From positions 1 through 54,164 of the forward strand of contig NZ_MAGP01000124.1 of NCBI RefSeq assembly GCF_002926165.1: a DNA stretch of 54,164 bases, written 5' to 3'. Below, piece by piece: positions 44,915-52,896 of this stretch; the first letter of the stretch is position 1; every line of letters starts with the position of its first letter. The notes below the pieces were generated by a model, which saw only the letters and a list, made by a program, of their open reading frames with translations, had not been told where the DNA came from and made no database searches. Source of the DNA: Micromonospora chalcea. GTDB taxonomy: Bacteria; Actinomycetota; Actinomycetes; Mycobacteriales; Micromonosporaceae. A program made the position numbers and the translations under genes.

Positions 44915-45526
44915 TCACAGCGTGCTGACCACCTCCTCGTACGGCAGGCGCGGCAGCCGTTCCCGCCAGGCGTCCGGCGCCGGGCGGCCGATGTTCATCA
45001 GCAGCAGCACCCGGTGCCGCCCGTCCGGGAAGAACTCCCGCTCCACAGCGGCCGCGTCGAACCCGGCCATCGGCCCGGCGGCCAGCCCGGCGGCGCGTAC
45101 CCCGACCAGCAGGTAGCCGATCTGGAGCGCGGCGTTGAACCGGGCCTGGGCCTCCCGCCCGGCCGGGTCACCGGTGAACCAGTCCCGCGCGCCGGGGCGG
45201 TGCGGGAACAGTTCGGGCAGCCGGTCGTGCCAGTCCACGTCGGCGGCGAGCACCGCGGTCAGCGGCGCGCCGGCCGTCTTGTCCCGGTTGCCGGCGCTGA
45301 CGTACGGCAGCAGCCGCGCCCGGGCCGCCGCCGAGCGCAGCAGCAGCACCCGCAGCGGCTGGGCGTTCATCGCGGTCGGGCCGTACCGGACCAGGTCGTG
45401 GATGGCGCGTACCTGCTCGTCGCCGACCGGTTCGTCGGTGAACGCGTTGGCCGTGCGGGCCGCCCGGAACAGCAGGTCCTGGGCGGCCCGGTCGAGCGCG
45501 ATCAGCTCGTCGGCGGCGGTGGTCAC
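44915..45526 (-). CDS. RutE-like nitroreductase family protein
   Basis: A 203-aa protein. GTG 45526 overlaps the stop of the flavin reductase gene as GTGA; GTG 45529 is also possible. It follows the RutE / malonic-semialdehyde-reductase subgroup: ALDRAAQDLLFRAARTANAF, DLVRYGPTAMNAQPLRVLLL, VSAGNRDKTAGAPLTAVLAA, LPELFPHRPGARDWFTG, AARAAGLAAGPMAGFDAAAV. Members are FMN enzymes that reduce small aldehydes or nitro and enone compounds with NAD(P)H. It is last in the sulfur operon and may reduce an aldehyde released when the monooxygenase cleaves a C-S or C-N bond. Confidence 0.85.
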   Translation of the reverse strand: MTTAADELIALDRAAQDLLFRAARTANAFTDEPVGDEQVRAIHDLVRYGPTAMNAQPLRVLLLRSAAARARLLPYVSAGNRDKTAGAPLTAVLAADVDWHDRLPELFPHRPGARDWFTGDPAGREAQARFNAALQIGYLLVGVRAAGLAAGPMAGFDAAAVEREFFPDGRHRVLLLMNIGRPAPDAWRERLPRLPYEEVVSTL

Positions 45527-46086
45527 CACGCCTCGGGCCAGTCGCCGAGTGTGGTGGTGTAGCCGCCGCGGTGATGCAGCAGCGGGTCGCCGTCCTCGCC
45601 CGCGCCGAGCGCGAGCGGCTCGCCGAGCAGGATGGTGTGGTCGCCGGCCTCGATCCGGCGCACCACCCGGCACAGCAGCACGGCGAGCGCGTCGCCGATC
45701 AGCGGCACGCCGAACGGCCCGGTGGTCCAGCCCGGGTGGGCGGTGAACCGGTCGATGCCGCTGGTGGCGAAGATCTGCGCGATCTCCTGCTGGCCGGAGG
45801 CGAGCAGGTGCACGGCGACGTGTTCGGCCTGCTCGACGGTGGGCCAGCTCGACGAGGCGCGGCCCAGGCAGACCGAAACCAGCGGCGGGTCCAGCGACAC
45901 CGAGGTGAACGAGGTGGCGGTGAAGCCGGCCGGCGGCAGGACCGGCCTCATCCGGTTGCCGCGCAGGCCGGGGGTGGTGACCACGGTGACGGTGGACGCC
46001 TGGCGGCGCAGCAGGCCGCGGAACGAGTCGACGTCGACCGGGCGCAGCTCGACCGTTCCGGCGCCGGGCCGGTCCACGGTGGTCAC
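45523..46086 (-). CDS. Flavin reductase (NADH:FMN oxidoreductase-like)
   Basis: A 187-aa protein with a split-barrel FMN-binding fold: FRGLLRRQASTVTVVTTPG, GFTATSFTSVSLDPPLVSVC, EHVAVHLLASGQQEIAQIFA, GDALAVLLCRVVRRIEAGDH and TILLGEPLALGAGEDGDPLL. GTG 46086 overlaps the preceding monooxygenase stop as GTGA. It would supply reduced FMN to that two-component monooxygenase. Confidence 0.88.
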   Translation of the reverse strand: MTTVDRPGAGTVELRPVDVDSFRGLLRRQASTVTVVTTPGLRGNRMRPVLPPAGFTATSFTSVSLDPPLVSVCLGRASSSWPTVEQAEHVAVHLLASGQQEIAQIFATSGIDRFTAHPGWTTGPFGVPLIGDALAVLLCRVVRRIEAGDHTILLGEPLALGAGEDGDPLLHHRGGYTTTLGDWPEAW

Positions 46087-47417
46087 GACGCCACCAGCTC
46101 ACGGGTCGCGTAGACGCTGGCCGGCCGGGGCAGCCCGTAGTGCTCGCGCAGCGTGCGCCCCGTGTACGCGGACCGGAACAGCCCGCGCCGGCGCAGCAGT
46201 GGTACGACGTGGTCCACGAAGTCCTCCAGTCCGTCGGGGAGCAGCGGTGGCATGACGTTGAAGCCGTCGGCGGCGCCCTGGGTGAACCAGAGCTCGATCT
46301 GGTCGGCGATCTGTTCCGGGGTGCCGACCACGACGCGGTGCCCGCGTCCACCGCCGAGGCGGCCGATGAGCTGCCGGAGCGTGAGCCGTTCCCGCCGGGC
46401 CAGCTCGACGACGAGCTGGTAGCGGCTCTGGTGCGACTGCACCGTGCCGGCGTCGGGCAGGTCGGGCAGCGGGCCGTCCAGCGGCAGCCCGGTCAGGTCG
46501 AGGCCGGTCATGCCGGAGAGCTGGGCGAGCGCGTGCTCGGGCACGATCAGGGCCTCCAGTTCGTCGGCGAGGTCGCGGGCCTCCTTCTCCGTACCCCCGA
46601 TGACCGGCGCGATACCGGGCAGCACCTTGACCAGGTCGGGATCACGTCCGGCGTCGGCGGTGGCCCGTTTCAGCGCGGCGTAGAACGCCTGGCCGTCGGC
46701 GAGCGTCTGCTGGGCGGTGAACACGGCCTCGGCGTACCGGGCGGCGAACGCGATCCCGTCGGCGGACGAGCCGGCCTGCACCAGCAGCGGCCGGCCCTGC
46801 GGCGCGCGGGGCGTGTTCAGCGGCCCGCGGACCCGGAACCGCTGCCCGGCGTGGTCGATCTCGTGCACCCGGGCGGTGTCGGCGAAGACGCCCGCGGCGG
46901 TGTCCAGGACCAGCGCGTCGTCCTCCCAGCTGTCCCAGAGCTTGATCGCCACGTCGACGTACTCGGCGGCCCGCCGGTAGCGGTCGGCGTGCGCCGGGTG
47001 GTCGTCGAGGTTGAAGTTGCGGGCCTCCCGGGCCTGGGCGGAGGTGACGATGTTCCAGCCGGCCCGGCCGCCGCTGAGGTGGTCCAGCGACGCGAACGCG
47101 CGGGCCAGGTTGAACGGCTCGGTGTACGTGGTGGAGGCGGTGGCGATCAGGCCGATGTGCTCGGTCGCGGTGGCGATCGCGGCGAGCAGCGTGATCGGCT
47201 CGAAGACGGCCTGGATGTTGTGGCGTACGGCCGGTCCGACGGCGAGCCCGTCGGCGAGGAACACCGAGTCGAGCGTGCCCCGCTCGGCGATGCGGGCCAG
47301 GTTCTGGAAGTGGCGGACGTCGGCCAGGCGGCTCGGGTCGGCGCGGGGGTGCCGCCAGGCCGCCTCGTGGTGGCCGACTCCCATCAGGAAGGCGTTGAGG
47401 TGCAGGGTCCGGGACAT
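46083..47417 (-). CDS. NtaA/SnaA/DszA-family FMN-dependent monooxygenase
   Basis: A 444-aa LLM-type flavin monooxygenase from ATG 47417 (MSRTLHLNAFLMGVGHHEAA). Family motifs: ARIAERGTLDSVFLADGLAV, FEPITLLAAIATATEHIGLI, TASTTYTEPFNLARAFASLD, HLSGGRAGWNIVTS, NFNLDDHPAHADRYRRAAEY and VQAGSSADGIAFAARYAEAV. Relatives oxidise dibenzothiophene sulfone, nitrilotriacetate, pristinamycin or dimethyl sulfide using FMNH2 and oxygen. Next to an SsuABC-like transporter the likely substrates are organosulfur compounds. It is translationally coupled to the reductase behind it; the permease gene is 11 nt ahead. Confidence 0.9.
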   Translation of the reverse strand: MSRTLHLNAFLMGVGHHEAAWRHPRADPSRLADVRHFQNLARIAERGTLDSVFLADGLAVGPAVRHNIQAVFEPITLLAAIATATEHIGLIATASTTYTEPFNLARAFASLDHLSGGRAGWNIVTSAQAREARNFNLDDHPAHADRYRRAAEYVDVAIKLWDSWEDDALVLDTAAGVFADTARVHEIDHAGQRFRVRGPLNTPRAPQGRPLLVQAGSSADGIAFAARYAEAVFTAQQTLADGQAFYAALKRATADAGRDPDLVKVLPGIAPVIGGTEKEARDLADELEALIVPEHALAQLSGMTGLDLTGLPLDGPLPDLPDAGTVQSHQSRYQLVVELARRERLTLRQLIGRLGGGRGHRVVVGTPEQIADQIELWFTQGAADGFNVMPPLLPDGLEDFVDHVVPLLRRRGLFRSAYTGRTLREHYGLPRPASVYATRELVAS

Positions 47418-47428
47418 GACGGTTCCTC

Positions 47429-48280
47429 TCAGGCGGTGGTGACGTCGACGCGCCAGGTGGAGAAGCGGCGTTCCCCGGCGACGAGGAGCTGGTTGACCAC
47501 CAGCCCGATGGCGGAGATGGTGATGATCCCGGCGTACATGTCGGGGATCGCGAAGTTGTACTGCGCGTAGTTCACGAGGTAGCCGAGCCCGGCCTTGGCG
47601 CCGACCATCTCGGCGGCGACGAGCACCAGAATCGAGTACGCCCCGGCGAGCCGGACGCCGGTGAACACGGTCGGCACGGCCGCCGGCAGGATCACCTTCT
47701 GGAACAGCCGCAGGTGGTTGAGCCCCATCGAGCGGGCCGAGCGGATCAGCAGCGGGTCGACGCCCTTCACGCCGGCGACGGTGTTGAGCAGGATCGGCCA
47801 GGAGCAGGCGTAGACCACCAGGGCGATCTTCGACGTCTCGCCGAGCCCGAGGATGAGCACGAAGACCGGCAGCAGCGCCAGCGCGGCGGTGTTGCGGAAC
47901 ACCTCCAGCAGCGGGCTGAGCAGGTCCGCGAGCGGCCGGTACCAGCCGATCAGCAGGCCGAGCGGGATGGCGGTGACCACGGCGAGCGCGAGCCCGGTCA
48001 GCGAGCGGGTGAGACTGGCGCCGACGTGGTCGGCGAGCTGGCCGGTGCGCAGCAGCTCCCACCAGGCGGCGAGCACCTCGGACAGCGGGGGCAGGAAGAC
48101 CCGGTCGACCAGCCCGGCGCGGGGCACCGTCTCCCAGATCGCGGCCAGCGCCAGCAGCGCGGCGCTGCGGTGCAGCGCCCGGCCGCCGAGGCCGAGCAGG
48201 CGTGCGGGCCGGCCGGGCGCGACGGCCGGGGCGGGCGGGACGGCCACCGGCCGGGCCGGCGGTGCGGCGACGTCAACCAA
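47429..48280 (-). CDS. ssuC: ABC transporter permease (SsuC-like)
   Basis: A 283-aa protein with TTG start at 48280, overlapping the ATPase gene by 8 nt. After a Pro/Ala-rich N-terminus there are about six transmembrane helices, including SLTGLALAVVTAIPLGLLIGW and TAALALLPVFVLILGLGETS. The EAA loop is SARSMGLNHLRLFQKVILPA, followed by AVPTVFTGVRLAGAYSILVL. This is typical of the nitrate/sulfonate/taurine permease family. Symbol by similarity. Confidence 0.85.
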   Translation of the reverse strand: MVDVAAPPARPVAVPPAPAVAPGRPARLLGLGGRALHRSAALLALAAIWETVPRAGLVDRVFLPPLSEVLAAWWELLRTGQLADHVGASLTRSLTGLALAVVTAIPLGLLIGWYRPLADLLSPLLEVFRNTAALALLPVFVLILGLGETSKIALVVYACSWPILLNTVAGVKGVDPLLIRSARSMGLNHLRLFQKVILPAAVPTVFTGVRLAGAYSILVLVAAEMVGAKAGLGYLVNYAQYNFAIPDMYAGIITISAIGLVVNQLLVAGERRFSTWRVDVTTA

Positions 48281-49091
48281 CGCGGGCCTCCTCGCGTACG
48301 GCGGACTGCGCGGCGCGTACCTCGTCGCGCAGCAGCGTCCAGATCTGGTGCCGGTGGTGGCGGAACGCGCCGGTGGAGCGGACGTCCTCCTCGGCCTCCC
48401 GGTCGCCCAGCTCGATGTCGATGACCTGCTTGATCCGGCCGGGCCGGGACGTCATCACGGCGACCCGCTGACCGAGGTGCACCGCTTCGTCGATGCCGTG
48501 CGTGATGAACACGATCGTCTTGCCGGTGGCCTGCCAGATCCGCACCAGCTCGTCCTGCAGCGAGTCGCGGGTCTGCGCGTCGAGCGCGGCGAACGGCTCG
48601 TCCATCAGCAGCACGTCCGGGTCGTACGCGAGGCTGCGGGCGATGGCGACGCGCTGCTTCATGCCGCCGGACAGCTCGTGCGGGTAGCGGTCGGCGAAGC
48701 CGGTCAGCCCGACCAGGTCGAGGTGGTACGCGACCAGGTCGGCGCGCTCGGCGCGGGGCAGGCCCTTGGCCTCCAGTCCGAACGCGACGTTGCCGGCGGC
48801 GGTGCGCCAGGGCAGCAGCGCGTACTGCTGGAAGACGATGCCCCGGTCCAGGCCGGGCCCGGTGACCGGGCGGCCGTCCACGAGCACCTGCCCGGCGGTC
48901 GGGGTGGCCAGCCCGCCGAGCAGGTCGAGCAGTGTGGACTTGCCGCAGCCGCTGGGGCCGACGACGACGAGGAACTCGCCGGGGCGTACCCCGAGGGTGA
49001 GGTCGTCGAGCGCGGTGACCGCGCCGCCGCTGCCACGCCGGCCCGGGAAGACCTTGCGCACCCGGTCGAAGAGGATCTTGTCGGTGCTCAC
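48273..49091 (-). CDS. ssuB: ABC transporter ATP-binding protein (SsuB-like)
   Basis: A 272-aa ATPase. GTG 49091 overlaps the upstream stop as GTGA. Walker A GPSGCGKST, Q-loop IVFQQYALLPW, signature LSGGMKQRVAIARSLAYDP, Walker B VLLMDEPFAALDAQT, and H-loop IVFITHGIDEAV. The C-terminus IKQVIDIELGDREAEEDVRS is typical of sulfonate/taurine importers. Symbol by similarity. Confidence 0.9.
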   Translation of the reverse strand: MSTDKILFDRVRKVFPGRRGSGGAVTALDDLTLGVRPGEFLVVVGPSGCGKSTLLDLLGGLATPTAGQVLVDGRPVTGPGLDRGIVFQQYALLPWRTAAGNVAFGLEAKGLPRAERADLVAYHLDLVGLTGFADRYPHELSGGMKQRVAIARSLAYDPDVLLMDEPFAALDAQTRDSLQDELVRIWQATGKTIVFITHGIDEAVHLGQRVAVMTSRPGRIKQVIDIELGDREAEEDVRSTGAFRHHRHQIWTLLRDEVRAAQSAVREEARVG

Positions 49092-50116
49092 GCGCCACCA
49101 CCGGGGGTCGCGGCGGCGTTGAACCGGTTGGTGTAGAGGTCGGACGGTTTCGGCCGCTCGCCCTTGAGTTCGCCGGTGTCGGCCAGCCAGTCGATCCAGG
49201 TGGCGAACTCCCGGTCGGTGATGAGGCCGCCGGGTTCGGCGACGCCGCTGGACTTCCAGTACTCGACGAGCGTGGTGTCCTCGTTGCGTCCGCGCTTGGC
49301 GATGATCGCCTTGAGCCGGGCCACCACGGTCTCGCGCGGCTGGGTGCGCGCCCACTCGATCGCCTTGCCCACCGCGGTGACGAACGTCCGGACGGTGTCC
49401 GGGTTACGGGTGAGGAAGTCGTCGCGGAAGACGTAGCTGCCGGCGCTGAACGCGCCGAGCAGTTCGTAGTCGGTGAAGACGGTGCGGATGCCGCCGTTCG
49501 CGACCGCCTTGTCGCGGATCACGCCGCCGAGCACGGCGACGTCGATCTGCCGGGCGCGCAGCGACTGTTCGGTGTTGACCGGCGGCAGCGCGACCAGCTC
49601 GACAGTGGCGATCTCGGCGGCGGTGAGGCCGCCGCGGGCCAGCCAGGTGCGCAGGACGGCCTCGGCGTGCGCGCCGAGCGTGTTCATGCCGACCCGCTTG
49701 CCGATCAGGTCGCGCGGGCCGCGGATCGGGCTGCCGTCGAGCACGTAGTAGCCCTGGAACGTCTGCGCGTCGGAGCCGTAGTAGCTGACCACCGCGGTGA
49801 TCGGGGCGTTGGCGGCCTGGAGCTTGACGATCGCGCCGTTGAACGCGCCACCGAAGTCGCTCTGGCCGGTGGCGGTGGCCTGGATGTCGGCCGGGCCGCC
49901 GGTGACGTTGCCGATCCAGTTGAGTTTGACGTCACCGAGGTAGCCGAGGTCGGCGGCGAGTTCGGGGAGGGTCACCTGGCCCACCGAACCCTGGTAGCGC
50001 AGTTCCTTGGTCTGTGCGCCGGCGGCGGCGTCGGCGCCGCACGCGGTGGCGGTGGTGAGGGCGAGCAGGGCGACGGCGGCGGTGAGGGCACGCCGCGGTG
50101 ATCGGGTCGAGGGCAT
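49088..50116 (-). CDS. ssuA: ABC substrate-binding lipoprotein (SsuA-like)
   Basis: A 342-aa lipoprotein. ATG 50116 is chosen because GGAG lies 10-13 nt upstream and it starts the signal peptide (MPSTRSPRRALTAAVALLAL, then TTATACGAD with the lipidated Cys). The mature part is a NMT1/SsuA-type solute-binding protein: LRYQGSVGQVTLPELAADLG, GQSDFGGAFNGAIVKLQAAN, DLIGKRVGMNTLGAHAEAVL, LPPVNTEQSLRARQIDVAVL and RDDFLTRNPDTVRTFVTAVG. First gene of the six-gene operon after the leader peptide. It would capture a sulfonate or similar organosulfur compound outside the membrane. Confidence 0.88.
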   Translation of the reverse strand: MPSTRSPRRALTAAVALLALTTATACGADAAAGAQTKELRYQGSVGQVTLPELAADLGYLGDVKLNWIGNVTGGPADIQATATGQSDFGGAFNGAIVKLQAANAPITAVVSYYGSDAQTFQGYYVLDGSPIRGPRDLIGKRVGMNTLGAHAEAVLRTWLARGGLTAAEIATVELVALPPVNTEQSLRARQIDVAVLGGVIRDKAVANGGIRTVFTDYELLGAFSAGSYVFRDDFLTRNPDTVRTFVTAVGKAIEWARTQPRETVVARLKAIIAKRGRNEDTTLVEYWKSSGVAEPGGLITDREFATWIDWLADTGELKGERPKPSDLYTNRFNAAATPGGGA

Positions 50117-50251
50117 GGCGGAGTCTCCTGATCTGTCCACGATGCGGTGGAGGGGGCCCGCGCGGGGCCGGTGAGCACGCCGTGCCGCGCCGGGCCACGG
50201 TGCGCCGGCTGCGGGAACGGACGGGCGGAGAGGGAACGACGAGCGCTCGGC

Positions 50252-50329
50252 TCAACAGAGCGCGCTCGCGTGCCGGACCAGGTCGACGTGCACGCGAGCG
50301 GTGAGGAGAAGCTCGTCCCGCTGCGACAT
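50252..50329 (-). CDS. 25-aa sulfur-operon leader peptide ending in Cys
   Basis: The reading frame MSQRDELLLTARVHV followed by DLVRHASALC ends with a Cys codon and TGA, 135 nt before the ssuA-like start and on the same strand. The pattern LLT-x-R-x-HVDL-x-R-x-ASA-x-C is that of short actinobacterial leader peptides found ahead of sulfur and cysteine genes. They are thought to act as attenuators, the ribosome pausing at the terminal Cys codon when cysteinyl-tRNA is scarce. The leader region behind it is GC-rich with self-complementary GGGCCCGCGCGGGGCC (about 50154-50170), which could form a competing hairpin. It is too small for usual gene callers. Confidence 0.75.
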   Translation of the reverse strand: MSQRDELLLTARVHVDLVRHASALC

Positions 50330-50592
50330 GCCCTCATGCTGCCGACCGTTCTCCACGCCGGTCAATGCCCTTCCAGACAGTGAGACTTTCATCGCTGGCT
50401 TTGTTACGACCCACCCCCACCAGCATTTACGACTCCTTAACACCTACCCGTTGGATAGAGATTTTGCCGGGCGGCAGTCCCACCGTCCAGAGCGGACCGG
50501 GCAGGGTTTCGCGAATCGTCGATCCGGGCATGTTCGATGCCGCGAAGGCATGCAGACGACTGCAGAGGCAGGGAGAGAAGGAGGCACCCCCG

Positions 50593-50766
50593 ATGGGCGT
50601 CCAGTTCCGCAAGCGTAAGAAGTACGGGCCGCTGATCCTCCACTTCACCCAGAACGGCTTCTCGTCGTGGAGCATCAAGATCGGCCGCTGGTCCTGGAAC
50701 TCGAACACCCGCGCCCACCGCGTGGACCTTCCGGGCCCGCTGTCCTGGAAGCAGGACAAGGCCTGA
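50593..50766 (+). CDS. DUF4236-domain small protein
   Basis: A 57-aa protein from ATG 50593, with GAAGGAGG upstream. The sequence MGVQFRKRKKYGPLILHFTQ, NGFSSWSIKIGRWSWNSNTR, HRVDLPGPLSW matches DUF4236 (basic start, G-x-S-x-S-x-x-x-G, then an aromatic NSxTR-x-H-R-V-D-L-P-G block). It is widespread in actinobacteria with unknown role. A strong terminator follows. Confidence 0.85.
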   Translation: MGVQFRKRKKYGPLILHFTQNGFSSWSIKIGRWSWNSNTRAHRVDLPGPLSWKQDKA

Positions 50767-50774
50767 CCTTTCCC

Positions 50775-50821
50775 GACGACGAGCGGGGTGCCGGCGATGT
50801 GCCGGCACCCCGCTCGTCGTC
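50775..50821 (+). terminator. Perfect 21-bp hairpin terminator
   Basis: GACGACGAGCGGGGTGCCGG(C) and its exact complement flank a 5-nt loop (GATGT), 9 nt after the DUF4236 stop. It should end that transcript before the channel gene. Confidence 0.9.
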
Positions 50822-50880
50822 TGCGGACCGGGTTCGCGGTTCCGCCCGCCCCCGCACCCCGGCGACCGGAGAATCGCCGC

Positions 50881-51399
50881 ATGACGGACCTGTTCCTGCG
50901 GCGGATACGACGGCGGGCCGTGGTGGCCTGCGCGCTCATGCTCGTCGGCTACTTCCTCGTGCCGGTCGAGGCCGACCCGAACGGCCTGCGGCTGGTCCTG
51001 CGCTCGCTGGGCACAGTGGTGCTGGTGGCCGTGATCGCGTTTCTGGTCACCGGCCAGGTACGCCGCCAGCTCGTCAAGGACCAGCCGACCGGCCGGGACG
51101 AGGACCGGGCGCTGACCCGGCTCGCGGTCGCGCTGGTCGCCGGGCTGCTGGTCTTCGCGCTCGGCGACTACGTGGTGGCGAACACCCGGCCCGGCGAGTT
51201 CGCTGGGCTGCGGACCCGGGTCGACGCGCTCTACTTCGCGCTGGCCACCCTCACCACTGTCGGCTACGGCGACGTGCACGCCCAGGGCCAGATCGCCCGG
51301 GTCGCGGTGTGCGCGCAGATGGTGTTCAGCATCGGTGTGGTCGCCACCGGAGCGTCGATAGTGGTCAAGCAGATGACCCAGCGTTCGGCACGGCGCTGA
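50881..51399 (+). CDS. Potassium channel family protein (two-pore-helix type)
   Basis: A 172-aa membrane protein from ATG 50881. Two N-terminal helices (VVACALMLVGYFLVPVE; SLGTVVLVAVIAFLVTG), a third (LAVALVAGLLVFALGDYVV), then the pore: VDALYFALATLTTVGYGDVH with the selectivity filter TVGYGD (126-131). The last helix is VAVCAQMVFSIGVVATGASI. It belongs to the ion_trans_2 family, with no regulatory RCK domain. Its end overlaps the convergent gene by 35 nt. Confidence 0.88.
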   Translation: MTDLFLRRIRRRAVVACALMLVGYFLVPVEADPNGLRLVLRSLGTVVLVAVIAFLVTGQVRRQLVKDQPTGRDEDRALTRLAVALVAGLLVFALGDYVVANTRPGEFAGLRTRVDALYFALATLTTVGYGDVHAQGQIARVAVCAQMVFSIGVVATGASIVVKQMTQRSARR

Positions 51400-52267
51400 T
51401 CGACACGTCCCCGCCGAGCCGGCCGTGCTCGGGATCGCGGGTCACCGCGCCGGAGGCGAGCAGCGAGGCCAGCGCCCGGTTGGCGTCGGCGGCCCGGTAG
51501 ACGGTCGCCGTGGTGGCGAAGCGGCGCAGCTCGGTGACCGTACGCGGACCGGAGCGGGCCAGCTCGGCCAGCAGCTCGCGACGCAGCGGGCCGGGCTCCG
51601 GGTCGAGCGAGATGTCGAGCAGCCGCCCCTGCGGGTCGGCCGGGTCGCGGTAGCGCACGCCGGCGTACTCGTCGACCGCCCAGAGCGCCTCCTTGACCGT
51701 CTCCAGCCCTCGGTCCGAGCCGGTGGCGTAGCCGACCAGCCGCGCCGGGCCGTCCCCGTCGGGCACCAGCTCGACCTCGGTGGCGAGCGGGAACCCGGCG
51801 GCGCTCAGCGCCGGGCGCAGCGACCGGCCGGGCGCGGTGACCAGCAGCAGCTCGGCCGGGCGCCCGGACGCGGCGGCGGCGAGCAGGGCCGGGTCCGGGT
51901 CGGCGCCGTCGGCCACGGTGAGCAGCGGCGCGCCGGCCGCGCCCGCGGCCTTGAGCGCCACCGGCAGCCGGTCCGGCCCGCCGGGCACCAGGTGCACGGC
52001 GACGTCGGCCGGGAGCGCGGCCTCGGCGGCGCCGAGCCGCGTCGCCAGGTCGGTGCCGTCGTCGGCCACCACCAGCACGGTCAGCCGCCGCCCGCGCAGC
52101 CGGTCGGCGAACTCGGCCACCACCCGCAACGCCTCTTCCGCGCCGGTGGCGTCACCCCCGGCGTACGCGAGCGCGAGCGTGGCCCGCCGCGCCCGGTGCA
52201 GCGCGGCGGGGAGCCAGTGGTCGAGCTGGCGGACGAGCAGCTCGCGCAGGACGGCGTCGGTCGACAT
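51365..52267 (-). CDS. Hypothetical protein with C-terminal winged-helix-like region
   Basis: A 300-aa soluble protein from ATG 52267. The first ~200 residues have an alternating strand-helix pattern (TLALAYAGGDATGAEEALRV, RRLTVLVVADDGTD, VAVHLVPGG, APLLTVADGAD, AELLLVTAPG). The end (PLRRELLAELARSGPRTVTE, LRRFATTATVYRAADANRAL, LASGAVTRDPEHG) looks like a winged helix, as in three-Cys-motif partner proteins (TcmP), where a methyltransferase-like domain precedes a similar tail. No S-adenosylmethionine motif is clear. Not recognised with certainty. Confidence 0.6.
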   Translation of the reverse strand: MSTDAVLRELLVRQLDHWLPAALHRARRATLALAYAGGDATGAEEALRVVAEFADRLRGRRLTVLVVADDGTDLATRLGAAEAALPADVAVHLVPGGPDRLPVALKAAGAAGAPLLTVADGADPDPALLAAAASGRPAELLLVTAPGRSLRPALSAAGFPLATEVELVPDGDGPARLVGYATGSDRGLETVKEALWAVDEYAGVRYRDPADPQGRLLDISLDPEPGPLRRELLAELARSGPRTVTELRRFATTATVYRAADANRALASLLASGAVTRDPEHGRLGGDVSISAVPNAGSSA

Positions 52268-52315
52268 GGTGCCGTTTCTACCGCACGGCGCGGCGGGACC
52301 GGCCGTGAACCCCGC

Positions 52316-52837
52316 TCAGACCGGGACGGAGATGCCCACGCCGCCGCGGGTCTGCCCGCCGTAGCGCTGCCGCTCGCGGTCCAGGTCGAGCCGCCCGATG
52401 CGGGTACGCGCGGCCAGCGCTGCGTCGTCGAGCAGCTCGGCCGGGACGATCCAGACGATCTCGAACTCCAGCCCGTCCGGGTCGCGGCCGTAGAGGCTCT
52501 TGGTGGTGCCGTGGTCGGACGCGCCGACCAGCGCTCCGGCGGCGGCCAGCCGCTCGGCGGTGGCGCCCAGCTCGTCGAGCGTGTCCAGCTCCCAGGCCAG
52601 GTGGTAGAGGCCGACGGTGGCCCGGCCGGCCTGGGACGCCCCGGCCGCCGCGCCGATCTCGAACAGCCCGAGGTCGTGGTCGTTGGTGGAGTCGGGCGCC
52701 TGGAGGAACGCGGCGCCGCGGAAGCCCTCGGGCGTCATCGGGACCCGCCGGAAGCCCAGCACGTCGCGGTAGAAGGCGACGCTGCGCTCCAGGTCACTGA
52801 CGTAGAGGACGGCGTGGTTGAGTCGGTGGATGCCCAT
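52316..52837 (-). CDS. VOC family protein (glyoxalase/extradiol dioxygenase fold)
   Basis: A 173-aa protein from ATG 52837 (MGIHRLNHAVLYVSDLERSV). Two beta-alpha-beta-beta-beta modules, with metal ligands probably His8 (LNHAVLYV), His in GLYHLAWELD and Glu in GRDPDGLEFEIVW. This ligand set and the ARTRIGRLDL tail resemble catechol-2,3-dioxygenase-like and dioxygenase-related proteins. It is divergent from a MarR-type regulator across a shared palindrome, so it is probably that regulator's target and may act on an aromatic or electrophilic compound. Confidence 0.85.
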   Translation of the reverse strand: MGIHRLNHAVLYVSDLERSVAFYRDVLGFRRVPMTPEGFRGAAFLQAPDSTNDHDLGLFEIGAAAGASQAGRATVGLYHLAWELDTLDELGATAERLAAAGALVGASDHGTTKSLYGRDPDGLEFEIVWIVPAELLDDAALAARTRIGRLDLDRERQRYGGQTRGGVGISVPV

Positions 52838-52860
52838 GCCACCGACCGTACCCCGATTTT

Positions 52861-52889
52861 GTTGAGCGTTCAACTATCGGCGCTATGAT
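52861..52889 (+). promoter_or_regulatory. MarR operator and promoter between the VOC and marR genes
   Basis: GTTGAGCGTTCAAC (52861-52874) is a palindrome with 5-bp arms GTTGA/TCAAC. A -35 box TTGAGC (52862-52867) overlaps it and a -10 box TATGAT lies at 52884-52889, 16 bp apart. Binding would block the promoter, giving autorepression and control of the divergent VOC gene. Confidence 0.7.
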
Positions 52890-52896
52890 GGGCGTC

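Noticed and set aside
46140..47570. 476-aa plus-strand frame over the monooxygenase gene
   Set aside because: Antisense shadow; the minus strand codes for a clear NtaA/SnaA-family enzyme in a tight operon.
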